Below, one piece after another: positions 35,062-56,004 of a DNA stretch of 64,000 nucleotides. Position 1 is the stretch's first letter, and each line of letters opens with the position of its first letter. The notes under the pieces are model-generated. The model had not been told where the DNA came from and ran no database searches. It was given only the letters and a program-made list of their open reading frames with translations. This DNA comes from Capitella teleta (lineage: Eukaryota > Annelida > Polychaeta > Capitellidae), in NCBI GenBank assembly GCA_000328365.1, contig KB305005.1, forward strand, positions 328,992-392,991. The letters run 5' to 3'. Position numbers and translations under genes: made by a program.

Positions 35062-36668
35062 ATGACGGACACCGAGTACTCAGTCTTTTTCAGCAAGCAA
35101 CGATTATCAAATTTAAAGGATATATTATCTGCGTCTTGTAGCGTCCGCAATCACGAGCAGATATCAAAAATCAGCTCGCATTTGCGTGAAGTTGTGGGGG
35201 ATATTGTTCGATCAAGCGGGCCGAGCTGCGACGGAGATGGAGGTGGACGAGATCAACACGAAGACGAGGCTCTGGTATTTGTACTTCAGCCTCAGGTGAA
35301 GCAAAGTCATGACTTCACAGAACACGTGGTAGAACTGGATGAAAATGAGGCGGTGATGGCGTGGAAGGACTTGGCTTCTAAGATTGACGACGTTTACGCT
35401 GCTCAACATTCGCCCATCATGATGGCGGTCGGAAGTCTCTCTCCCCTCATGTTCGATGGCGTCTGCGTTTCTCAATTCCACCCTGTGAGTGTGATATTCC
35501 ATGCTTATTTGGTACCTGCCAGCATTTCAATTTGCATCTCATCATCAAGATGGCAGATCCACCTAAGGTGACTGCAGATCCTATTCACTTAACCTCAACT
35601 GAATTCGAACTGAAGAAATTGCGAGATGAAATCAAAGAAATGACGGAATTTCAGCAAATCATTCAACGACAGAATGATAAAGTTTCTATGGAACACAAAC
35701 AGGCCGTGGACTTACTGTCAGTCAAGGTAGGATGAGTTATAAGCTGCATACATGTATCGATAAATGACCGAAATTCATTGCTATAGGCCTTACAACGAAC
35801 CATAAAATAAAAGGATCTAGATGTAGCAATGATGTTTATTTATGTACATGTGTAGTGATTAGTGATTTGCCTAGCTACTGCTTGCTTTGATTAATTCTAT
35901 ACATGAACAATTGAACATAGACCAAAACTCAAGATTCGCTGAGAAATGAATTATGTCGATACAAAAAGTTAGCAGAGGAAAGGAGTGAAGCGAACGCGGC
36001 GTTGCTAAAAGAAATCCAGAATTTAAAAGAACGTGTGAGTTCTTTCAAGCAGGTTGGTCATTGGTCAGAAATCATAATGTACTTTCATGCGCTATGACAA
36101 TTGCAGATCATAACGGGTCCTTTCGCGCCGGTCAGGAAAAGTGACAAGGAAATGGCGACTCAAGTGGAGCTTTTGACCTATGAAAAGGTGTACTTTTAGT
36201 ATCAAATTGAAGTACTTTTCATCAATTCTTTCTTACTTTCTTTCTTTCATATTTTTCTTGTTCAGATTCAAGCCTCTGAAAAGAACTTAGCTTTCAAAAT
36301 AGGAGAAATAACCAAAAAGGACAAAACAATTTCCAAGTTGAAGACAGATTTAGAGGAGTATGTTGCTTTACTTTTTTTGTAAAATTTTCTAAGATTTGGG
36401 TTGCTGTATGCATTCTCAGAGCTTACACGGCCATTGAATCCTACATTTCTCACATTAAAATCCTGGAAAATGAAAATGAAATTTTGGTGAAGGAGATTCG
36501 AAATTTGGATGAGATTCCAACCAATGATAAGGTAACAATTACTAATAATTGGAGTCATACAATAATTGCGCTTTGTACATTGTAAAAGTCTGGCTCATTC
36601 GATATTTTCAGTGCTCATATAAACCACACCAGTCTCGGCCAAAGAGAAGATCTATGCTCCAAGTATAA
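35062..36668 (+). CDS. Unrecognised 351-aa coiled-coil protein, 7 exons
   Basis: Exons: 35062-35484, 35550-35726, 35921-36034, 36107-36187, 36266-36357, 36420-36531, 36612-36668. Phases agree and 1056 nt gives 351 aa. I do not recognise the family. Residues 1-141 form a mixed, probably folded N-terminal region (MTDTEYSVFFSKQRLSNLKD...) with a Gly/Asp-rich, probably loop, segment near 55-70. From about 160 to 325 it is rich in Leu, Glu and Lys with heptad-like spacing (FELKKLRDEIKEMTEFQQII, KIGEITKKDKTISKLKTDLE), so a long coiled coil is likely. The last exon ends in a basic stretch, SRPKRRSMLQV. The start at 35062 is the first ATG of the open frame. The acceptor at 35549 has a poor pyrimidine tract and is the weakest boundary. 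Role unknown; such proteins are often cytoskeletal or centrosomal, which is only a guess. Confidence 0.75.
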
Positions 36669-37891
36669 TTACATTCCCAAACAGGAATTAACTTCGTTAT
36701 GGTATATTTTTTCAACAGAGAAAAACTGAGATGAATAAGGGAGATGAATAAGGATTGAAAAGAAATGTTCAACGCCTTGTAGTGAAATGAATAAACGCAA
36801 AATGCAAGGCAAAGTTTCATAAAAAGATGATTTTTCGTATTTATTGCATACAGTTATTTATTTTGAGAGGACGAAAAAAAACTAATAAAAATAATTCCGA
36901 GTTGAGGAGACTTCAAACTCAAGTTTTAATTTAGCTCAGATTTTGATTATAATTTTGATTGCAATAATTGGATCAGAGTCAAGAGTATAACGAACAGAGT
37001 ACACTCTTCTCTCTCACATGATATGGGCGCTAGGATGCACGCATCAATTTCTTACAAATTCAATCGCTGAAGATTGCGAATAAAAGGAATATATTTTGCT
37101 AAACATTTATTATCATCTGGAATAGACCAGTCAGCATCATCTGATGAGGGACCACGGGGTGATAAAAAGTGGCCTCATCTCAAATAAAAGCAAGTATCCA
37201 TCCATTTTTAAGTACATTGATTAAAATAAAAAACCACGTATAACACAATAATAATTATGACGTCTATCCTGGTTTAAAAAAAAAAAAATTAATTAAAAAT
37301 CCAAATTTCTTGCTCTGCATAACGCAATTTTTCGGTCTATGGGAAGCATGCTCAATCCTGATTAAGCAAGTAAGTGCCATTCATTCACACGCAAAGGGTC
37401 TCCATACGAGGCAACTGAGTTAAATGGACTAGGAATGTCTTCATGTAGCAAGAAAAAAATAATGAAGAAAAGAAGCTGACCACATTCTAGAAGGAGAAAA
37501 TAATAAAAAATTCCCAGTTTTTTATCCCAAGTGAATTTTTATTTTAGATGCACAGAGGACACATATAGCCTCCTTCCTCCTAAGGAGAAAATGATAATAT
37601 AAATTATAATTCTGGTAATTAAAACACTCTCTCATGCTTAAAAGAAATTACGGCCACAGCAATATATATTTGACCTCAGCAGCGAATAAATAAAAAGCCA
37701 AAAAACTACTCATAAAAAAAGAATTGTGACGTCACGGCACACAAAATGAGATGAAACGAAATGGCGCAAAGGAGTTGGGGGAGTGTGTTGTGCTAACAGG
37801 CCGCGTGTATTGCTAAACACTGACTAGAAACTGCAGAAACCCAAAATGAGATCAACAACTGAATGAAAAAGATGAAACTGAATGAAATGAT
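36669..37891. other. Intergenic between convergent coiled-coil and BRSK genes
   Basis: AT-rich. Holds a plus-strand AATAAA near 36788 for the coiled-coil gene and minus-strand AATAAA candidates (TTTATT on plus, near 37107 and 37537) for BRSK. No other gene was seen. Confidence 0.45.
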
Positions 37892-47654
<9,763 letters not shown>

Positions 47655-48594
47655 GGTCGTGGGTTACTCCATTAATCGAATATCAGCTTAATCCAATAGT
47701 TGAATGATTGAAATCGATGCAATCGTCATTTTTCCTGCACCGCATCGTTGAAGCTGTCAAAATGTACAACTGGTCGCCATATTGGATGCTTATTATTATT
47801 GACATCCGGGTTCTGCTGTCATTCTGTGGCTGGTGGCGACCCCAAGGGGCGAACGTTATGATCTTTCATATTTCAATATTTAGGCATGGATAACCCCAAA
47901 ATGCACCCTGAAGCACCAGTTGCTTCCTCATTAACTAATATGATTGTATCAATTATAGGTAATCGATGGTTATTACCAAATAAAGCCAGTATAGCCGCTT
48001 CGAAAATTCAAATCATAACGAGCATCTCGACACAACGTTATGATTACTGAATTGGTTGAGAATTCAACTTATTTATTGTGAATCTTAACAACCAACACCT
48101 CGATCAAGTGATACAAAAGGATTGAAATCATTCCACCTGAAGAGCCTTGACTTCAAAAGCATTATAAATTTATAATCCCTGGACTTAAATACGTTTAGAA
48201 TTCTGTCAATTTACATTAAACGTCAAATGAATTTGATGTCATTGAATACATGTACGAGACGTTCCTCTTCACCAGCCATAAAGTTGGTTAGAATTATCAT
48301 GGTTATAAAGTTGAGTTCATAATCACTCATATAGCACATATCAAAAGTAAGAAAAATGCCTCCTCTAAATAGAGAATTACTTTCTTCCAAAAAAAGGACA
48401 ACAAAATGAGAAGACATTGATAAAAACGATCATGATTTAATGAAAGGCACTAGAAGAAACAGCACCAGGAGAAATCTCATGCGAAATAATTAATCTGAGA
48501 ACAGTTGGCGTTCGAAATTCAAATATTCAATCAAAAATAAAGAAAGTAAGAAACTGTCAATTGAACTTAAACATCAAAACACACGCATAGAAGA
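47655..48594. other. Region between the BRSK start and the 3' end of the DUF4211 gene
   Basis: About 0.9 kb. Holds the BRSK promoter/5' UTR and the 3' UTR of the upstream same-strand gene. A minus-strand AATAAA candidate lies near 48070. No other gene was seen. Confidence 0.45.
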
Positions 48595-51500
48595 TCACGA
48601 TTCTTTACACGATGGGATTTCCTGGTCCAGTATGTCTTTCAGGTTTCGGAAATGCTGTTAAAGGAGAGAAAAATAGATAATTTCTCATGGCAGAGGTGGA
48701 ACTAGGCTTTTAACTTCACCATTTGTGCCCAGGCGCGATCTTGAAGACAGTCATCGAGGAGGCCGCTATTGTCAGTGGACGATTTCTTCATCCTCAAATG
48801 GCGTACCTATTTGATTAAGAATGAATCACTGTACTCAGTAGGCTATATACCATCAGAAATACCCACGTTCAGTTCACAGTATTTGTATAGTGAGTACTTG
48901 AAGTGCTGCAGCTGATGATACAACTGGGCCATCTTTGATGAATACTCGCCAACCAGGAACTGAGAATGATTTATGTGAAAAAGGAGGCATTTCTCAATGT
49001 TTTCATAATTACTTTGCCAGGAATGTGCGCCACTGTGGATGGTACTAGTGAAGTGGGGTCATAAGGAACACCATGTAGAGTAACTTCGCAAAAAGCAGAA
49101 GCGACTATATTGGTTGTGACCTAAGAGAAAAATAAAATGCATCCAAACGATGTCATCATAACACAAACCACGCTCACTTCACAATTAGTGCTGCCTTTCA
49201 GAATTTTGCTTGGCATGAAATTAGGAAATTTCTCCAGAGCAGACTGTTCAACAAATCAAACCAAATAAGGATCCAAGAAATTAATTCCCACCATTAAGCT
49301 TTCCCAACCAACCTTGAAACTGTCAGTCCAAGATATTTCCTCTAAAATGGCCTCTTGTTTTTTCAAAAGCTTCTCTTCAATCAGCCGTAGAGGCGACATG
49401 TAATATTCATCACCTAAAGAAAAAATATAAACAATTAGGAAACTAACATGACCAGATAAAAATCTCTTTACCATTCTCCTTGCAAATCGCTGATAGAAAC
49501 TGAGGTTCGAGAGCTTGGCTAATCAGAGTTTGTAGGTAAACATTGAACACCGGCATCAGAATATCTCCTTCCAAACTATAACAGAGAAGAGCAATAATTA
49601 TAGAATTGGAGAGAGCAGTAAAATATCACCTGTCATCGGGAGCCATGGGGCGATATTTCTCAACAACAGACAAAATTTCTTTCTGATTCACAACGCTTCG
49701 TATAGTAACTTCAATAGCCTTGTATGTGCGTCGAATGCTATCAGTATAGCTAGAGTACTGCACAGAAAATAAGATTTAAATTTCTGAACAAAGTTTCAAT
49801 CAGACTTACAGTGGACAGAGGTCGATGTAACAATTCACCATTCTCAATAAAAGGCTCAAATTTTCGTAGCAACTTGCCGCCTTCCACACGCCACACAGGG
49901 AAACTCTCATGGTTAGTCAAATCGCGTCGATCAATAACATAAGTCCCTTTCTGTAATCAAAAATAAAAATTTTTAGCAAATCATAAGCTAAAAAACACAT
50001 GACTCACAGTGTAGTTATGAGGCTCGTTATAATCACTGGGAAAGTCAACAGGGAGAACAACCTTCAAGGCCAAAGAGCCGTTCCTTGTAGTGTCACTGGG
50101 GGCCTTCTTCTGACTGTGGGAGGGGATACAAAATAATTTAAATTTCTGTTTTCAAATTCTACATCATAAAATGATACACACCTGACAGTGCTGCCTTTCA
50201 ACTTAGGGAGTGGCAGAAGGTGCCTCCCACTCTCCTCATCCTCAGACCCAGAGCTCGGTCTGACCAGCTTAGATGTATCCTCCTGAAATAAAGCCAAGAG
50301 CTCAGAAATTTCTCGAGGCCTCAAGAAAACCACTCACGGCTCCAGCGGGGTCCCAGCCGGGGTCCTTATCAGAGTCATACGCTAGCTCTTCATCGGAACC
50401 TGATGAAAAGCCGACAAAATCATCTCCATCTGAAGAAGCACAAATTGTGAGTCGAGTATACTATCAATTCAACACCTACTCACCTAGGAGTTTTTTCTGT
50501 TTTCGCCTTTTTTCCGCCAACTCCTTTGCTTTCCTTTTTGATGTTTGTCTAGCAACCACCTCAGTCTCTTTCTTAGCAATGACCTTAGGAGCTTTCTTAA
50601 CCCTTGCAGGAGCTTTCTTCTTCAGTGCTTTTGTCTGAGGGGTACTTTGCGCAGAACCAGCACTGATGACGATATTGCGGTATCCTGCAGACTCTGCAGC
50701 GTCACTCTTGGTCACAATTTTGGTAAATGGAGTGACCACAGGGACTTTCCTTCCTGGGGTATTGACCTTTAACGTGGCAGTGGTCGAGGGTATTTTGACA
50801 GCGGCCGCAGGAGACTTCTTGGCGGGCGTGGAAATGCTGCCGGAGGTTGAAGGTCCTTGGACTTCTTTAGCTGGTTCCGTTTTCTTAGGGTACACAAAAG
50901 GAATGTATTTTGGCAGCTGCGGTTTTTTGTGAGGTGCAGAGACAGAACTCGTGACACTGGAGAGTGTTTCAGGTTTCTGGCCCTGAAGGAAACTCAGGAA
51001 AGAATCCTGGAAACCACTTTCTTTTTTCGGAAAGGGAGAACACTTAGGTGGAAAAGGGGCTGGCTTTGGGGCTGAGAGGTGCGCAAACTCTTCGTCCACT
51101 GGTTTCTTTAGAGGTGCTCTCGGCTCTGGTGCGCTCTCAACAACAGTGTTAGTGGTGTGCAGAATTTCGTTAGGGTTAATAAAGGCTTCAGAATTAGTCA
51201 AAAAGTTATGGTCTGATAGCTGCTTCTGTTCCACAAGCTGAACAGTGTTGCCTGATGAACTAATGGTGTTAAGTGGCAAGGTGTAGGAGGAGGATGCGCC
51301 CTGCACTTCCACCATGGAGATGATGCTATCCATGGATACAACGGCAGAATTCACATCATCATGCAGCATAACAGAGTGCTGTTTTTTCATTGGAGAATCA
51401 GAGAGCACTTGTAGCGGAAGATCCACAGCATGAGATGACACAATGATATCCTCCTGTACAGAGGCAGGCGTGTAAGCATCGTGCATGTACAGGGTGGAGC

Positions 51501-52269
51501 GTTCATCTGAGATCACTGGGATCTTTTCCTGGCTCGAGCTAATATCAGCTAAGCCCTGTAAGCCGATTGCACCAGAGTAAGCCGTTGATGGAACAGGACT
51601 CACAGACTCATAATGGTTGGGTTCAGAAAAAGATTGTTTGGTTATCAACTGCTGCTGTAACTGCAGTGCATCTGATACAAGGTGCTGGGGGCTCAGTTTG
51701 TACTGCTGTTGCTGCTGCTGCTGGGGAACAGCAAGACTCGCAATTGTTTGAGGAGGTCGCTGATTTTGGGCAGGGCGTGCCGCTAAGTTTAACTGGTGGG
51801 CATCGTTGATGGTGAGGAATGTGTGTTTAGGAGCCTGCTGTGTTGCACTCTGAGGGCTCTGCTGTAAAAAGTTGGACAAGCTCCAAGGCTGAGAGTCCGG
51901 CACAGAACAGGCCGAACTGACCACAATTTCATGACCTTGGTTCAAAGGTGAATAGGTCAAAACTTTGGAGGGACTCTGAATGGAAGTTGTTGCAAACTGG
52001 CTGTTTGCTTGCACATGCTCCACTCTCATTGTTTGTTGGGAGGAGGGAACAATGTGACTGTAAGGGTTCACAGTGGCAACTCTTGGTCCTGAGGGTAAAG
52101 AAGACAGGGCTGTCATTCCTGAAAACAATCAAGCCTATATTCTACTGACATTCAGAATAAATTTATACGAACCTGTAGCAGCAAGTGCTGAATGGTCAAG
52201 TGTGCCTGGAAAAGACGAACTCTGTGAGGTCAGGGGACGGCCATATTGATTCCAGGAATTTTGGTCCAT
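48595..52269 (-). CDS. QSER1/PRR12-like protein with C-terminal DUF4211-type domain, 14 exons
   Basis: Exons (minus): 52173-52269, 50484-52118, 50338-50429, 50182-50282, 50008-50113, 49810-49950, 49630-49757, 49472-49575, 49313-49413, 49178-49243, 49013-49120, 48867-48959, 48720-48806, 48595-48654. Phases agree; 2919 nt gives 972 aa. The N-terminal 575 residues are low-complexity (Gln, Ser and Pro rich, with a run of seven Gln) and end in a Lys-rich block (KKAPARVKKAPKVIAKKETE). Then come an acidic motif (DDFVGFSSGSDEELAYDSDK), and a folded region from about 670 to 970 with KGTYVIDRRDL, FPVWRVEGGKLLRKFEPF and LHRPLSTYSSYTDSIRR, which matches the layout of the DUF4211 domain of QSER1 and PRR12. 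In vertebrates QSER1 is a chromatin protein that protects regulatory DNA from methylation. The vertebrate proteins are far longer. Assignment is by remembered motif order. Confidence 0.82.
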
Positions 52270-52511
52270 ATTTCTATGGAGTTGTGGCAGCTTAATGGAA
52301 GAAGAAGCAACAGTTAAGCAATGTCATTTAATTCAATTATTCAATTCTAGCAATAAAAGAAATATGGAATGGATTATAATCATTAATACTGAATTAAATA
52401 TAAGACAAAATACAAATATTAAGTTAATTTAGAATGTGGCCTCAGAAATCATTTCTTGTAAATCTGTGGGTCCCATTCCACGGTTGGAGGAACGATGACT
52501 ATTTCACTGAC

Positions 52512-55457
52512 CAGGTCGAGGCGGACCGTTGTTCGACGTACGTACCTAAATCAACGTACGTACCTAGAAGTAGGTACGGGTGTACCTAGATCGTAGTACG
52601 CTCCATATTGCAGCCTAAAACTATACATATTCATCTTTTTCTCATGAATATTGATGCCATGTAAATTAGAAAAAACATTCCCTGGGAAGCCCTGAGCTAT
52701 ATTTAGTCGATTATGTAACTTTGCTCTACTTCATGCTTCTCCAATCGAGACGCTCAGCCCTCAAAAGCTGCCTGCCCATTACATGTACTGCAGGTAAATT
52801 GACATAGGGAAAGAACTAAAGGGTGTAAAATGGGTTTTGAAATACCAAATTGTGCATAAACCATCCCTCTATCCACCTGACTTGGTCCCTTAAGGATTCT
52901 ATGTGGCGAACAAATTATATTTGACAATGAAGAGGGGAGGGGGTAGGGAGTACCTAGATGAACGTACGCTGGCATACCTAGATCGTAGTACGTAGTATGG
53001 TCGACTATAAGCCATTGATGGTGTGTATACTAAAGGCATATTTATCTTCCTAAATGTGCATATACTACTATAAACAACTAAACAGATTGTTTCATTAAAT
53101 TTATTATTTGCTATGTGGCCGTGAGATGCATGGTGATGGCATCCAACAAACTTACAAAGCAACATTTATTTGGATTTCAAATGTTGTACACTGTATTTCG
53201 CCATGCATATGAAATTATTATAGTGATATCTTGAATGCATGGGACTGATGGGAGGCGATTCGGCAACATTTATAAGACAAACCACTGACTCTTGAATAAA
53301 CTGTTTTATAATTTGTGTCAAGTACATATATACACATATTACAGAGCTCGAAATCAGATTCAACAATTCATTTAAGAATATATTTCAGTTACGACTAACA
53401 AAATACCACTTAGGTAAGTAGCTGCGGTAAGACTTACAATTGTTCCAGTTCCATCTGTTCAGAATTGTGTTGCCAGTTGGCTTTGATTCTCATTCCATCA
53501 ATTCTTACCCATCCATGCTAATTTGTTAATTTGTTCTAGTATCCACTTCTGTTCTGTAGTTAAGTTTTCTTCTCTCCCACTAACCACAGGTGACAGAAAA
53601 TATTTATGAAGTATGTGCCCGTTAAGGACTGAGGATCCAACATTAACATGGATATCCCAATTCCAACATGAAACTTATCACATGTAATGCATTTAGCATT
53701 TGTATGAAATAATGGACATGAAAGTATAAGATTGGAGGGGAGGGATAGTGCATAATACATGTGCATAAGGAACATATATGTATGTTATAGTGTACATGCA
53801 TTATGGTTGAGGAATTATATAATTCATGTTAACAGAGTATAACAATTAATTTAGTGTGAGGTATTCTTCATGCTAATGCAGGAAGAGGTCTCTCCATCTA
53901 CCGACGTTGAAGAGAAGATGCTTACCAGTGCTTCCTGCAGCAAGAGCAGTCGACGTTCAATGGATGAATGCACACATGTAGATTTCTCACAACTAATCCA
54001 AGAAGCAGCAGACAATATGACTTGTCCAAATAAATATATGCCATGCTTTCTGTGTTCATTTTATTTGATTATTCAATGTAAATGTACATGTACATACATA
54101 CAAAGCATACTTATACAGTCATTTATTTTAGAGAATAGATGAATTGAAGATGTTACATAATCAATATTCTGATTTCCAGGGAATAAGTCTAAGTTCTGAC
54201 TTATTGATTCAAACATCCTGAACATTCAACCAGTTAACTTAATGTCTGGAATATTGATTTTGAATACTGGTAACATCTTTAAGATCTTCTGTAAGCATCC
54301 GTGCATATCTGTTTTACATCTTCTGGGTTTCTTTTTCTTTTTTCCATTTCCAAAATTCCTTCATTTTGGATCACCAGGGAGAAGAATAGCCGGTGTAATT
54401 CATGTGTAACAGTGGCATGAAAACATCATTGCATCTTCCATTGAACGGATGAGAGGGGTGAGGTGCTCTTCACTAAGACTTCCAAGGGAACATCTTCAAA
54501 ACCAGTACATCAAGGGAGTTTGCATCTATATCAGTGTATGACCTCTCTTCTTCATGAGGTCTCAAAGTAAAATCTAACATGTGTAAACCGTGCACCAGAA
54601 CAGCATTTCAAAGTACAAAAACTGGTGAATGGCAGATTTACATCTGAAAAATCAAGTGTGGATTAATTAAAGGATTCATTTAGCAGTGTGTGGAGTATTT
54701 TCCAGTACCTAATATAATACTAGTTGTTGCAATACCAGGATAACCCCCCAAATTGCCTGTTCCAGCTTGTACAAGTACCACTAAGTCATGCGAATCATCA
54801 AATCCCAATATACATTTATCAGGATCCAGGAATACAATACATATATGTGTGATAGATATATACTGACAGAGCCTAACCAGGCATGAGGAATGTTCAGGAA
54901 ACTCTTTAAATGAAATATATGCCTTCAGAATGAGTAATTAATAACATTGTTGAACAATAAATCAATACCTAATTGAGTCATACTACGATCTAGGTATGCC
55001 AGCGTACGTTGATCTAGGTACTCCCTACCCCCTCCCCTCTTCATTGTCGAATATAATTTGTTCGCCACATAGAATCCTTAAAGGGCCAAGTCAGGTGGAT
55101 AGAAGGATGGTTTATGTACAATTTGGTATTTCAAAACCCATTTTACACCCTTTAGTTCTTTTACAATCGTCCAATTACCCCAAGAGTTATGGAATCAGGT
55201 CATCTTTGTGACTGAAGAAAATGCTAATCCGTGGATGTGACAGGAAGCTGATGCCTCCCAACGACTTTAATTGAACCAGGGAACCTCTGGGAACTATTTA
55301 TAGAGCTGAACAATCACATATTCATGAGAAAATGGTGAATATGCATAGTTTGAGGCTGCAAAATGAATCGTACTTCGATGTAGGTACACCCGTACCTACT
55401 TCTAGGTACGTACGTTGATTTAGGTACGTACGTCGAACAACGGTCCGCCTCGACCTG
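52512..55457. mobile_element. Non-autonomous DNA transposon with ~490-bp complex inverted repeats and CTGAC duplication
   Basis: The left end CAGGTCGAGGCGGACCGTTG at 52512 is matched by its reverse complement ending at 55457. CTGAC flanks both sides (52507-52511 and 55458-55462). Outer arms (about 52512-52650 and 55320-55457) are nearly identical and contain repeated (ACGTACGTACCTA) units. Inner arms (about 52795-53000 and 54968-55165) are also near-identical, while about 130 bp between the two blocks has diverged. The 1.95-kb centre is AT-rich. Its only notable ORF (53870-54142) starts LMQEEVSPSTDVEEK and has no recognised motif. A 5-bp duplication and CAGG ends do not fit a family I can name. 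It sits between two divergent genes. Confidence 0.85.
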
Positions 55458-56004
55458 CTGACAGGGCGAAAGCCGAACAGGAAAGCGGAAACAGGGAGAA
55501 TATTTTCGACTCGGAAGTTTGAAGTTTAAGCCAAGTTGCAGGTGAACAGGTGAAGCCCGAGTTCACTGTACAGTCGCAGTACATTCGAATCATGGATGTG
55601 AAATAAATAAATAAATTTTATGTGCATACATTAGGAAATAATTTAGACGCTGAAATGCCAGGAAATACGAATGATCATCACTTTGCAGGAAAAATTATCA
55701 GTCGCTTTCCACCATTTTGGATTCTGGCAAAAATCCCAGAATTCCCAGCTGACTTCCGCCAAAGCGGCCTTGAGAAGTAATGCTGGAGTGCTTTAATTAC
55801 CATTTAAATCACCAAAAACGATACACAAAAATGTGCGAAAATAATTGTTACTACAAAATCGAGATTTTTACATCCATGCACGCTAAGAGGAATTAATAAA
55901 CCCGAAAGTAAATTTAATGAAGGTCGGCAAGTTCCCGGATGGCGCCTCGCAGAATCTCGGCTCGAGACGGAATTTCAAAAACAACAAAAGGATCGATTTC
56001 CCAC

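Noticed and set aside
53870-54142. ORF inside the 2.95-kb transposon as a transposase
   Set aside because: Only about 90 codons, no catalytic motif, and a low-complexity second half.
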